From contig JASJCR010000030.1 of NCBI GenBank assembly GCA_030065875.1, positions 1 to 55,694 on the forward strand: a DNA stretch of 55,694 bases. The letters run 5' to 3'. The translations under genes were made by a program, and so were the position numbers. This DNA comes from Ardenticatenaceae bacterium. Lineage in GTDB: Bacteria; Chloroflexota; Anaerolineae; Promineifilales; Promineifilaceae. The number at the start of each line of letters is the position of its first letter. Position 1 is the stretch's first letter. Under the pieces are notes generated by a model. The model did no database searches, was not told the DNA's origin, and was given only the letters and a program-made list of their open reading frames with translations. Below, piece after piece: positions 32,479 through 40,996 of the stretch.

Positions 32479-32982
32479 ATGATTAACCAATATTTATTTT
32501 CGGAACTTATCATGATCCAACAGTTAGAAACGACAAATTTGGAAGATTTGTTAACCACCCGTTGGAGAAATAGCCTCGTTAGCGCCGCCGATCCCACGGT
32601 TGATCGCCTACCCGCCCAGGTGAAGCTGTCTGAGGTTAACACCCCGCGGCCGATCCTGTGGCTGAAGGGCACTATCGATCACACCGCCCACGACTCGATT
32701 GTCCTATCGACCACCTTGGCTCATCTGCAGAGTGCCGAACAGTTGATTATCGACTGTGGTCATATTTCTACTCTCTCAGTATCTGGCATGTTCGCCCTCT
32801 TTTGCGCCACGCGCGTGATGCAGGGTCTGCCATATCCGGATCGGCATAATATTCCCCAGGCGGTAATGGAAATGTGCTCCGCAGCCGGAAAAAATCGCCG
32901 GCAAACGGTCGTCATGTTTCGCAATCTCTCCAAACAGCATCAAAACCAGCTCAAGGCGGTCGGCCTGGGGGCTCCGCGGTAA
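32479..32982 (+). CDS. STAS-domain protein
   Basis: A protein of up to 167 residues whose residues about 58-140 resemble a STAS fold. PILWLKGTIDHTAHDSIVLSTTLAHLQSAEQLIIDCGHISTLSVSGMFALFCATRVM shows the beta strand, the DxS-like central strand and the following helix with the SG motif. STAS domains in anti-sigma-factor antagonists are switched by phosphorylation of such a serine; others bind ligands or sit on transporters. The start is either Met 32479 or Met 32512. No kinase or sigma factor lies nearby. Its stop is one base away from the stop of the convergent BTAD regulator. Confidence 0.58.
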   Translation: MINQYLFSELIMIQQLETTNLEDLLTTRWRNSLVSAADPTVDRLPAQVKLSEVNTPRPILWLKGTIDHTAHDSIVLSTTLAHLQSAEQLIIDCGHISTLSVSGMFALFCATRVMQGLPYPDRHNIPQAVMEMCSAAGKNRRQTVVMFRNLSKQHQNQLKAVGLGAPR

Positions 32983-32983
32983 A

Positions 32984-35900
32984 TTACTCAATTGACGACT
33001 TCACCTTGCTTCCTTCAATCCACTCTACAATTTCACTCAGTGATTTCCCCTCGAACCACATCTCCCGCGCATTTTCAGACAGCTCAGCCTGCAGTTCATC
33101 GAGAACCCGGCTGTTTTTTTCCAGATCCTGTTTGACGGTGGCCGGCTGCTGCTGAACAAATAACAGGATACCCACAGCTTCCTGAACATGGCCCTGGTAA
33201 GCCCACGCCTGGGCCAGGGTTGAAAGAGCGGCGAGGGTATCCTGTTCACTATCAATCGCATGGGTGATCGCCAAAGCCTCACGAGCGTACCGCTCAGCCG
33301 TCCGCCACCGCTTTTGAGCCAGGCTGTTGTCGGCGAAGGCGATTAAATTAACCGAGATCCAGCGCTGATTGCCAATTTCGCGGGCCAGCGCCAAACTGCT
33401 CCGGTTGTACTGATCGGCCGTCGAGAATTCTCCTAGACCGCGAGCAACCAGGGCCAGGTTGGTACCGGCCATAATTTGGGAGAAGTAGTTGTTGTCCTCG
33501 CGAGCCAGCATGTACGCTTCTTCAAGAATTTTTTTTGCTTCCTGAAAGCGGTTTTGACGGATCAGTGTGTTGGCCAAATTCGACAGGGTGCGCGCCAGGT
33601 TCGGCCAATCGTTTAACCGGCTATAAAAATCGATGAGTTGATGGCCGGTTGATTCAGCCAGCGCATAATCCCCCTCATCGGCCGCAATAACGGCGATCAG
33701 GTTTAAAGGCTGCATTTCGCCATATGAATGACCCGCCTCGCGATACAGGGCCAGGCTGCGGTTCGCCAGCGCTTTGGCCTGGGCATAATCACCGCGGCGA
33801 CGGGTCGGCATTGACCAGGTGTTAAGCGCATAAGCCTGCTGATCGAGCTGGCCGCTTTCTTCAAAAATTGGCAGCGCGGCCGCCAGGAGCGCCTCAGATT
33901 GCTGATAATCACCGCGAAAATAATAAAGGGAAGCCAATCGGCTCTCGATAAACGCCCGTGCATTGCGAATGGTTTGCTGCCCGTAAGGCTGCTCGTTCGC
34001 TTCTGTGGCAAACGGTGTTTGTCGAAGGGTCTCTTCAAACAGGGCAATGCCCTCATCATATCGCCCACGCCGCTGATAAAACCAGGCCAGTGGCTGCACC
34101 ATTTTGATTAAATGAGAAAATTGTTCCTCTTCGCTCAAACGGCCGCTTAAATATTTCCAGGCGGTCTGAATATTGTCGTGTTCCTGCAGCATCCCGTCGA
34201 TTACCTCATGATAACCACCGGACAAATAGGTCGTATACCTTTGGGAGGCAAAATCGGCGTAAAAAGCGATAAATTTATCCCAGATATTTGCAGCTTCTCC
34301 TTCCAGCTCCTGTAGCTTTTCGGCGGCAAACTGCCGCACCAATCCGTGAATCACGTAGCGCTCCTTCTCGGTAAACCGCAGGAGTGATCTGTTTACCAGG
34401 GCTGACAGATCTTCTAAGGATGCTCCGGCGACCGTTTGCGCCGCCAAAAAGGTGCATCCGCCCCGAAAAATCGATAGCCGGCTCAAAACAGCCTGCTCCG
34501 ATTGAGCCAGTCGCTGCCAGCTGTATTCAAAAATGGCGCGTAAGCTACGCTGCCGCTCTGGAACCGCACTCATGCGGCTGGCCAGGATATCGATGCTGTT
34601 GTGTATCTGCTCGACAATTTGAGGCAGACCGGCAACGGCCAGCCAGGGGGCCGCCAATCTCAGAGCGAGCGGCATCCCCTCCACCATTGCGCACAAGCGC
34701 AGCAGCGCCTCCTGATTATCCGCCGTGATTTGAAATGAATTTTTAACCTGCCGGGCCGCCTCGAGAAACAGCTGCACGGCGGCAAATTCCTCGAGCGGCC
34801 GCCCCTCGGTGTCTGAGGATGGGTAGGGCAGGCCGGATAAGTCGATCCGCCATTCCCCCCCGATTTCGAGCGGTTCTCGACCGGTTACCAGCAGGGTGAT
34901 GCCTGAGGCTTCGCGCATCACCTTGAGCAGCAGCCGGCCGCCATCTTGCTGATCCTCAAAATTATCGAGGATCAGGAGCATTTCTTTGTTACGCAAGAAA
35001 TTTAGGAGCGCATCTTCAGGCCATCGCTGACCGGCGCGGGTCATGCCCAAAGCTTCAAAAATCAGGGTGGGCAGCATATTCCCATCTGCCACATCGGCTA
35101 GCGAGATAAACGCCACGCCGTTGACAAATTCAAGCGCCTGTTCCCGATTCGCTCGGCGGGCCGCTTCGACAGCCAGCCGGGTTTTCCCGCTCCCACCCAA
35201 ACCGATAATTGAAATCAGGCGGCACTCTGGGTTAAGAAGCAGCCGGCCGATTTCGGCCAACTCTTCTTCTCGGCCCACAAAGGGCAAATCACCGGGAGGC
35301 AGGACGGCCGGGCGACTTTGTCGCGCCGCGCGGATACGCTCATACGTGTCCTGGGTTTCCGGCATGGGGGGCACGCCAAACTCTTCGCTGAGCAGCTGGC
35401 GGCACGTTTCGTACTGGGCCAGGGCACGATTAAACTCCCCCAAACGGCTGTAGGAAATCATCAGTTGGCGATGGGCTTCTTCATGCCACGGCTCGATCAA
35501 AAGACAGCGCTGCAGCACTTCGGCCGCGGCTGGATAGTCGCGTGACACCAGCAGTTGATTTCCCGCTTCAACCAGAGCGTCGATCGCCACCTCCTTCCAA
35601 TACGCCTGACGAGCCATTTGCCACTCTTCAAAATCAGGCGCCCCGTCTACGTAAAAATCATCAAGGAAGTTGCCGCGGTAGAGCAAGCTCATCGGCCGCC
35701 ACTGCTGAGCGGCTAAATACCGCTTAAATTGATCGAGGTCGAGGATAAAATCGCTGTCCTGGTTAAAAGCTAACGTCAAATGGGTGACGGTTAAATGATC
35801 GGGCAGCAGCTTTCGCAAGTTGCTGAGGGTGACGCGCAGGCTGTTTTTCGCCTTAGTTTCCGGGACGTCGGCCCACAGCAAACCGGCCAGGGCGATGCGG

Positions 35901-36028
35901 CTGTGTGTTTCTCCGGTTACGGCTAAATACGCCAAAAGCGCCTGGGCTTTTATCAGAAGCCGGGCCGTGACATCCGTATCATCCACGATAAAACGCGGTT
36001 TGCCGAGCAGTTCAATTTTGAGCGTCAT
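32984..36028 (-). CDS. Giant BTAD/NB-ARC/TPR transcriptional regulator, second copy
   Basis: A 1014-residue regulator with the same order of domains as the gene at 14353. The winged helix is LKIELLGKPRFIVDDTDVTARLLIKAQALLAYLAVTGE. BTAD spans about 100-245, ending LSEEFGVPPMPETQDTYERI. NB-ARC has Walker A GLGGSGKTRLAV (about residue 273), Walker B MLLILDNFED and GMPLALRLAAPWLA. Long TPR-like repeats follow to the end (ARTLSNLANTLIRQNRFQEA, LALVARGLGEFSTADQYNRS). Sequence similarity to the first copy is moderate, so this is likely an old duplication. It is divergent from the methyltransferase gene and convergent with STAS, both possible targets. Confidence 0.88.
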   Translation of the reverse strand: MTLKIELLGKPRFIVDDTDVTARLLIKAQALLAYLAVTGETHSRIALAGLLWADVPETKAKNSLRVTLSNLRKLLPDHLTVTHLTLAFNQDSDFILDLDQFKRYLAAQQWRPMSLLYRGNFLDDFYVDGAPDFEEWQMARQAYWKEVAIDALVEAGNQLLVSRDYPAAAEVLQRCLLIEPWHEEAHRQLMISYSRLGEFNRALAQYETCRQLLSEEFGVPPMPETQDTYERIRAARQSRPAVLPPGDLPFVGREEELAEIGRLLLNPECRLISIIGLGGSGKTRLAVEAARRANREQALEFVNGVAFISLADVADGNMLPTLIFEALGMTRAGQRWPEDALLNFLRNKEMLLILDNFEDQQDGGRLLLKVMREASGITLLVTGREPLEIGGEWRIDLSGLPYPSSDTEGRPLEEFAAVQLFLEAARQVKNSFQITADNQEALLRLCAMVEGMPLALRLAAPWLAVAGLPQIVEQIHNSIDILASRMSAVPERQRSLRAIFEYSWQRLAQSEQAVLSRLSIFRGGCTFLAAQTVAGASLEDLSALVNRSLLRFTEKERYVIHGLVRQFAAEKLQELEGEAANIWDKFIAFYADFASQRYTTYLSGGYHEVIDGMLQEHDNIQTAWKYLSGRLSEEEQFSHLIKMVQPLAWFYQRRGRYDEGIALFEETLRQTPFATEANEQPYGQQTIRNARAFIESRLASLYYFRGDYQQSEALLAAALPIFEESGQLDQQAYALNTWSMPTRRRGDYAQAKALANRSLALYREAGHSYGEMQPLNLIAVIAADEGDYALAESTGHQLIDFYSRLNDWPNLARTLSNLANTLIRQNRFQEAKKILEEAYMLAREDNNYFSQIMAGTNLALVARGLGEFSTADQYNRSSLALAREIGNQRWISVNLIAFADNSLAQKRWRTAERYAREALAITHAIDSEQDTLAALSTLAQAWAYQGHVQEAVGILLFVQQQPATVKQDLEKNSRVLDELQAELSENAREMWFEGKSLSEIVEWIEGSKVKSSIE

Positions 36029-36130
36029 GACGCCATCAAACGGGGAGGGTTTCTATTCACAAAATCATTTAAAGCCGTAGGTGAACCATACTGTTATCAG
36101 AAACGGTTGTCAACGGATTTTGGGGGAAAA

Positions 36131-36159
36131 GTGAAAAGTGGAAAGCGGAAAGTTATAAT
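36131..36159 (+). promoter_or_regulatory. Promoter for a probably leaderless methyltransferase-like transcript
   Basis: GTGAAA (36131-36136), 17-bp spacer, perfect TATAAT (36154-36159). The ATG begins 8 nt after the -10 box and no ribosome site is present, so the expected transcription start is at or next to the start codon. Confidence 0.5.
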
Positions 36160-36167
36160 CGATTCCC

Positions 36168-37580
36168 ATGAGCAGTCATTCCGTTGAGATTCCGGGTAGA
36201 AACATTATCGATGCCGACAAACCGCTTTCCCAATCGATCATTTGGGAGATGCAGCGCCGCTACTTCCTGCAAAACGGCATGCGGGCGTGGCAGGATGACG
36301 TGGTCCCGCATCAAATCAGCTGCAGCCCCTACATGGCTCGCGCGTATGCGCAGATCATTCGAGGATTTGTCAGTGATTGTCTAGGCGCAGCAGAAGATGG
36401 ACATATCTCCCTCGATATTGACCAGCCGCTCTACGTCATCGAACTGGGGGCGGGGAGCGGCCGTTTATCCCATCACCTCTTGCACCAGCTCGACAAGCAC
36501 GACGTTAATTTATCGACCGATCCCCTCTGCCTGAAATTTGTGTTAACTGATTTTGTGCCGGAAACCATCAACTTCTGGCAAAATCACCCACAGCTACGGC
36601 CGTGGGTAGATCGCGGTCTGCTTGATTTTGCCCTGTTTGACGCCATCGATCCCCAACCGCTGCACCTGATAGAGTCCGGCCGGTTGCTCGCACCCAATCA
36701 AAGTGGCAACCCACTGATCATTTTAGCCAACTACTTTTTTGATTCGATTCCCCAGGACAGCTTTGTCATTCGCGGCGGCAATCTGTTTGAAAATCGGCTG
36801 ACTGTCAGCAGTCAACATGCCAACCCATCATTGGCGGACCCGGCCGTATGGGAGCACCTTCAACTTCACTATGAGGCGGTTCCCATCGACATACCCCCTT
36901 ATCCTGACGAAAATGATCGGGGAATTTTGCACAACTATGCCGCGAACTTAGGCGATACCGTCCTCTCATTCCCCAACGTCGGCACCGCGTGTCTGCGCTT
37001 CTGGCAGCAGTACGGCAGCGGCCGGGCGCTCTGGCTGACCAGCGACCGGGGGTACACCCTGGCCGAATCCCTCATTCGCCAGGATGATCCCCTGCCCAAT
37101 CTGCACGGCAGCTTCTCGCTGATGGTCAACTATCATGCCCTGGGCTCTGCCGTTTTGCAGGCCGGAGGAGCGGTGCTGCATGCTCCGCATTATCAAGACA
37201 ACATGCAGACGCTGGCCTTTATTACGGGCAACAACGCTCAGAATTGTGCGGATACCCGCACGGCGTTTGACCGGGCGATCGTACAGCAGGGTCCCGACGA
37301 TTTTTTTGCGCTTAAAAAACGGATCGAAGCGCAGTTTACCGAGCTGCCCCTCTCTGAAATGTTGAGTTTTATCCGCCTAAGCGCCTTTGACGGAGAGTTA
37401 TTTTCAACCCATTTTGAGTCGCTTCTGGGCCGGGTCCAGGCGGCCGATCCGGTGTGGTATCCGGATGTGGCCCAAATGGCGGTGCAGGTCCTGGAGCAGT
37501 ATCTCCCCCTGAGAGAAGATGACCCGCTGCAAGATCAGGTGGAAAAGCTCCTGGCCATTATGGGTTTTGAACGAGAATAA
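36168..37580 (+). CDS. SAM-dependent methyltransferase-like protein
   Basis: A 470-residue protein. VIELGAGSGRLSHHLLHQL (about 95-113) is a Rossmann-type SAM-binding motif I, and LKFVLTDFVPETINFW carries the acidic residue of motif II. IILANYFFDSIPQDSF resembles the motif of NDUFAF7/MidA-like protein arginine methyltransferases. The C-terminal 150 residues are helical, with no family I can name. The substrate is unknown; the large extra domain suggests a protein rather than small-molecule target, but this is inference. Divergent from the second BTAD regulator and followed by an unknown gene after a heptamer island. Confidence 0.72.
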   Translation: MSSHSVEIPGRNIIDADKPLSQSIIWEMQRRYFLQNGMRAWQDDVVPHQISCSPYMARAYAQIIRGFVSDCLGAAEDGHISLDIDQPLYVIELGAGSGRLSHHLLHQLDKHDVNLSTDPLCLKFVLTDFVPETINFWQNHPQLRPWVDRGLLDFALFDAIDPQPLHLIESGRLLAPNQSGNPLIILANYFFDSIPQDSFVIRGGNLFENRLTVSSQHANPSLADPAVWEHLQLHYEAVPIDIPPYPDENDRGILHNYAANLGDTVLSFPNVGTACLRFWQQYGSGRALWLTSDRGYTLAESLIRQDDPLPNLHGSFSLMVNYHALGSAVLQAGGAVLHAPHYQDNMQTLAFITGNNAQNCADTRTAFDRAIVQQGPDDFFALKKRIEAQFTELPLSEMLSFIRLSAFDGELFSTHFESLLGRVQAADPVWYPDVAQMAVQVLEQYLPLREDDPLQDQVEKLLAIMGFERE

Positions 37581-37590
37581 TGCCTGAAAT

Positions 37591-37711
37591 GGATTGGTTA
37601 TTGGTTTATTAGTTTTTTGGTGTATTGGTATACTGGTATTTCACTAAATAGCCTACTTAATAAACCATTATACAAATACACTAATAAACCAATAACTAAT
37701 AACCATTAACC
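37591..37711. repeat. Heptamer island with inverted half (GGTTATT-like units)
   Basis: GGTTATT, GGTTTAT, TAGTTTT, TTGGTGT, ATTGGTA, TACTGGT on the left and ATAAACC, ATTATAC, AAATACA, CTAATAAACCAATAAC on the right. It closely resembles the island at 32162-32270 and leads directly into the next ATG. Confidence 0.72.
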
Positions 37712-38134
37712 ATGATGAACCACCAAATTTTTTCCAACCCGATCATACCGTTTACGTTTACCTACCCCGATCCCACACCGCAGGGGGTTACAGTCGTGAT
37801 TCACGAGAAAGTCACGCCGGTTGGCCGTCGTTTTCACCTGATTTCCGAAGGCAGTGAAGAAATTTATTTTGAGGTCGGCCGCTATGAAAATCAAACCATG
37901 TCGGAACTGATCGAACGGTTTAGGCGGGAGCTGCTGGCTAACAATCCAGAAGTTGACATAACTGATAAAGGCTCGCTTGAATTTTTAGGCTGTCCCGGCG
38001 TGCGGCTGGTTGCCCAATGGCCTGAGAAGTCGCGCATCATTACCTTTTTTGAGCGCGGAGAGGTTGTCTGCCGGATCATTTTTAACCCGGCTTCTGACTT
38101 GAATTATGAGATTCTGGAATCGGTCAGGTTTTGA
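37712..38134 (+). CDS. Hypothetical protein, 140 residues
   Basis: A 140-residue protein with alternating beta strands and one helix: IIPFTFTYPDPTPQGVTVVIHEKVTP, FHLISEGSEEIYFEVGRYENQTMSELIERFRRELLAN, RIITFFERGEVVCRIIFNPASDLNYEIL. The pattern is like small PsbP/DUF1795-type open-sheet proteins, but I would not name a family. There is no signal peptide. Reading-frame length, codon use and clean start and stop indicate a real gene. Transcribed in the same direction as the methyltransferase-like gene, separated by a heptamer island. Confidence 0.65.
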   Translation: MMNHQIFSNPIIPFTFTYPDPTPQGVTVVIHEKVTPVGRRFHLISEGSEEIYFEVGRYENQTMSELIERFRRELLANNPEVDITDKGSLEFLGCPGVRLVAQWPEKSRIITFFERGEVVCRIIFNPASDLNYEILESVRF

Positions 38135-38734
38135 ACCTCAAAATATTTTCCAAAAGTGATCGAAGATAAACATATCCCATTTTTACCCAGGATTGAAAAC
38201 TGAAATTCCCGGCAGATATTGAATTTTTGCCTTCACAATTGAGGAACATCGCGATCCACCTGTCATTCCGAACGAAGTGAGGAATCCCGCCAACTGGCTT
38301 TTAAACCCAAATGGCAAAAGGAGATGGTGTCCGTCTTCTGGTGAGGTCCACTTCTATGAAAGGTGACGGGATTCTTGTATGTTAAAGAGAAAAATGGTCC
38401 GAAGGCAATTTAACCAATCCACATTGGTAGGGGCTTGGCTTGTAGGGGCCAAGCCCTTACCCAGAGACTTTGGTTTCATCCTGGCCACCTGTCCACAGCC
38501 TGAACGCGACAAGGACGGTCAGCATGATGGAGAGGCGCAAACTGTGGCCTCTTTGCGACGGCGTCTTGAAGAGTGGGCCGACGGTACCAAGCAGCGGAAG
38601 TCGCTTGACTGTTCACACGATATCTTCACTCCGCTGCGCTCCGTTCAGAATGACGAGCAACGCGTTTAGACCTCAACAGTTTTCAGAACTATTGAGGTCT
38701 TCCACCCTTTCTTCGTAAATCGTATTTCGTATCT
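38135..38734. repeat. 600-bp intergenic region with CATTC/GAATG-bracketed element
   Basis: TGTCATTCCGAACGAAGTGAGGAATCCC (38261-38288) and its inverted counterpart CGCTCCGTTCAGAATGAC (38636-38653) bracket about 390 bp with no supported gene. Inside are GGGCTTGGC (38431-38439) and GCCAAGCCC (38448-38456), a 9-bp-arm hairpin framed by GTAG and TTAC. A 96-codon plus-strand frame (38379-38669) lies entirely in repeat sequence and is not called. The bracket words are common REP-like sequences in environmental bacteria. Confidence 0.68.
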
Positions 38735-39082
38735 CTATTCCCACGGAATTGGACTGACGTCATCGTGATCGAGCACCCGCCGGTCGAGGCGGTCGATGCG
38801 CATGATCAGCCGGCAGGCCGGGTCCGGGCACACCACCCGACTGTCGGTTTCCATCCAGTCGGCCGGGTGGTTGAGCCGCTGCTTGGCCGGCAGCAAAGGA
38901 ATCGCCGCCTGCAGGGCATACAGGCAGAAATCAGCCCCATCCGGTAGCGAAATCTTCCCCCCGCGCATAAAAAAGTGATCTCCCACAGCCATATTGCAGG
39001 TGCAGTGCCCCTCAATCGCTTCCACTTCAATTTTTAAATCGTACAGCTCAAACTGGTCGTCTCGTAATTCCTGGTTGCTCAT
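38735..39082 (-). CDS. TIGR04076-family protein
   Basis: A 115-residue small cytosolic protein. The order YDLKIEVEAIEGHCTCNMAVGD, GKISLPDGADFCLYALQAAIPLLPAKQRL, PADWMETDSRVVCPDPACRLIMRI matches the TIGR04076 family, including conserved Cys and Asp-Pro residues. Function unknown; several Cys suggest metal or redox chemistry. The stop codon sits within a short heptamer tract (GTAAATC, GTATTTC, GTATCTC near 38716). No operon partner. Confidence 0.75.
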   Translation of the reverse strand: MSNQELRDDQFELYDLKIEVEAIEGHCTCNMAVGDHFFMRGGKISLPDGADFCLYALQAAIPLLPAKQRLNHPADWMETDSRVVCPDPACRLIMRIDRLDRRVLDHDDVSPIPWE

Positions 39083-39162
39083 TTTTTATAACACTCAATC
39101 CTGATGAATAAATTCATCAGCCAAAAACGAAAACGCGATAAATAAATCCGTGCCATCCGCGG

Positions 39163-40179
39163 CTATTTTTCCAACCCATACTCACGCAAGATCGGCAGCA
39201 CTTCTTCACCCAGCAGCCGCAGCCCGCTAACGGCCGAAAAGCCGTGCGGGGTGCCGAACTCAACCCGCTGAACCCCCGCTTCAAACAGCCGGATCGCCTG
39301 TTCAGCCACCTGCTGGGGCGTGCCGCAGAAAGCCAGCCGGTCGAGCAGCTCATCGGAAATCAGCCGGCCGACCTGTTCAAAATCAAACACGGCCGACGCT
39401 TCGTCAATGCGACGCATCAGCTCCGGCTCGATCCCCAACGTCCGGTCAATTTTGGCGATGATCGACAGATAGAGGGCCGCCTCCCGCCGCGCCAGCTGCC
39501 GTGCGGCCGGTCCATCTTTATCCACCACAGTCACCGCGCCAGCCACAATGCCAATCGTCTCCCGCGGGTTGCTGGCCCGCCGGGGCGCGTCGTCGATCGC
39601 CCGCCTTATTTGCGGGATGACGGCCGGATTGGCGGTGCCGCCTAATTTAATCTCGCTGATCTCTTCGATACACGCCTGGATCGTTTTGACACCCCAGGAC
39701 CCCAGCAAAAACGGCACATCCGGTCGTAAAATTTGCCAGCGCAGTGCCTCTCCACCGGCCAGAGGAAAAATTTCGGCCGCAAACGGCTCCTTCGACTGGG
39801 AAAGCAAATGGCGAACGCACCCCAGCGCCTCGCGCAAAGCGGTCACCGCTCGCTGCGGATAGACCCCCACGTAATCAAGCCAGCCGCCCCGCGCCATCCC
39901 CAAATACGCCCGTCCCCGAGAAGCTTCATCGATTAAAGCGATATTGCCGGCGATGTTGATCGGGTGGGAGGTAAATGGGTTGACGGCCGCCACCCCCACC
40001 CGGATTTTGCGCGTAGCTCGAGCCATCTCCATCAGGGGGAGCCACGCCGGCTGGTAAAGCATGTCGTTGTAAACAGCCACCCCAGCAAAGCCATACGCTT
40101 CAACCGTTTGGGCCAGCTCACCATAAGTGACAAGCGGTTTATCAGTCTGAAAGGCAATGGAAACAGATTTGGAACTCAT
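39163..40179 (-). CDS. Luciferase-like (LLM-class) flavin-dependent oxidoreductase
   Basis: A 338-residue TIM-barrel oxidoreductase using FMN or F420. MSSKSVSIAFQTDKPLVTYGELAQTVEAYGFAGVAVYNDM begins the barrel. KIRVGVAAVNPFTSHPINIAGNIALIDEASRGRAYLGMARGGW is the cofactor region typical of methylenetetrahydromethanopterin-reductase-like proteins, and IAGAVTVVDKDG and LAFCGTPQQVAEQAIRLFEAGV follow. The start at 40179 is chosen because the 40 extra codons of the longer frame (to 40299) are repeat-derived. A split-barrel flavin protein lies divergently nearby, hinting at an F420-linked setting, but this is inference. Confidence 0.88.
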   Translation of the reverse strand: MSSKSVSIAFQTDKPLVTYGELAQTVEAYGFAGVAVYNDMLYQPAWLPLMEMARATRKIRVGVAAVNPFTSHPINIAGNIALIDEASRGRAYLGMARGGWLDYVGVYPQRAVTALREALGCVRHLLSQSKEPFAAEIFPLAGGEALRWQILRPDVPFLLGSWGVKTIQACIEEISEIKLGGTANPAVIPQIRRAIDDAPRRASNPRETIGIVAGAVTVVDKDGPAARQLARREAALYLSIIAKIDRTLGIEPELMRRIDEASAVFDFEQVGRLISDELLDRLAFCGTPQQVAEQAIRLFEAGVQRVEFGTPHGFSAVSGLRLLGEEVLPILREYGLEK

Positions 40180-40185
40180 TTGACT

Positions 40186-40315
40186 CAAAATTTCACCGCA
40201 GATTTTTCCGTTCGATTGACCTAGCAAAAAAAAATCACCGCGGAGATCGCAAAGAACGCTGAGTTTTCTCCATACAAACCTTCTCTCTGCGTCCCCCAAA
40301 TTTCTGCGGTTAGAT
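40186..40315. repeat. Decamer-family inverted repeat
   Basis: ACCGCAGATTTTTCCG and ACCGCGGAGATCGCAAAGAACGC on the left, TCTCTGCGTCCCCCAAATTTCTGCGGTT on the right: words of the 10-bp family in inverted orientation, upstream of the luciferase-like gene. Confidence 0.5.
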
Positions 40316-40383
40316 ATCAGTCAACCACCAGGTGTTCACAGAAATCGTCCGGATTAAGGCTGAGAAAGTGTTTAAAAACACCA

Positions 40384-40495
40384 GAAAAGCGCTGGCTGAG
40401 CTTGTCGAAGCCGAAGCGGCTCTACAAATAGAGCGTGCGGTTTAGAATCGACTCAGCCTTGACACGCTCAGACTCCATCCTTCGACAGGCTCAGG
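40384..40495. repeat. 39-bp direct repeat copy B with inverted partner
   Basis: 40384-40422 repeats exactly the 39 bp at 4367-4405. Downstream, CCTTCGACAGGCTCAGG (40478-40494) is the near-inverse of the internal TGAGCTTGTCGAAG, so this copy is part of a larger hairpin-forming element. Confidence 0.8.
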
Positions 40496-40544
40496 CATCG
40501 TCTTCAGCGCGTTATTAAACACACTCTGATGATTTAAGCATATT

Positions 40545-40600
40545 TTAATCTCTGTCTGCAACAATCTGTTCAAATCCGTGAAATCCGCGGCTAAGAAGGA
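40545..40600. repeat. Decamer-family repeat
   Basis: AATCTCTGTCTGCAACAATCTGTTCAAATCCGTGAAATCCGCGGCT shows the words ATCTGT, ATCCGT, ATCCGC in about 10-bp phase, ending just before the split-barrel flavin gene. Confidence 0.5.
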
Positions 40601-40606
40601 AATTTT

Positions 40607-40996
40607 ATGCCCCAACCACCAACAAACGTCATCGGCCGGCTGGAAAGCGAACGAAATATCTGGGTGGCCACGATCCGGCCGCAAAACGGAAATCCTCATC
40701 CCACACGGCCGCACCTCGTGCCGGTTTGGTTCGCCTGGCAAAACGACAAACTTTTTATCTGCATTCAGGGCAACAGCGTCAAGGCCAAAAACCTGCGCCA
40801 AAACCCACATATTTCTCTGGCCCTGGAAGACGGCTCAAGCGTCGTCATCTGCGAAGGAGAAGCTAGCGAGATCGCCAAACCCGGTGATGAAGGGGTTCGA
40901 GCGATTTTTCAACAAAAATACGATTGGGATATCACCACCGACCACGAATACGACCTGCTGCTGGAAATCATCCCGCAAAAATGGCTGGTCTGGTAA
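40607..40996 (+). CDS. Split-barrel flavin protein (pyridoxamine 5'-phosphate oxidase-like family)
   Basis: A 129-residue protein of the PPOX fold. MPQPPTNVIGRLESERNIWVATIRPQ begins the barrel, PHLVPVWFAWQNDKLFICIQG and KAKNLRQNPHISLALED are the usual FMN/F420-contact strands, and EGEASEI follows. Relatives include FMN-binding oxidoreductases and F420-dependent reductases. The ORF ends exactly where the convergent lipoprotein gene ends: the two stop codons abut with no spacer. Nearby is a luciferase-like flavin enzyme on the other strand. Confidence 0.85.
   Translation: MPQPPTNVIGRLESERNIWVATIRPQNGNPHPTRPHLVPVWFAWQNDKLFICIQGNSVKAKNLRQNPHISLALEDGSSVVICEGEASEIAKPGDEGVRAIFQQKYDWDITTDHEYDLLLEIIPQKWLVW

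Noticed and set aside
38379..38669. 96-codon frame inside the bracketed repeat at 38261-38653
   Set aside because: Made only of repeat words, no domain, no ribosome site.
39163..40299. Longer start (40299) for the luciferase-like gene
   Set aside because: The extra 40 codons translate a decamer-repeat region; the core family begins at the Met at 40179.
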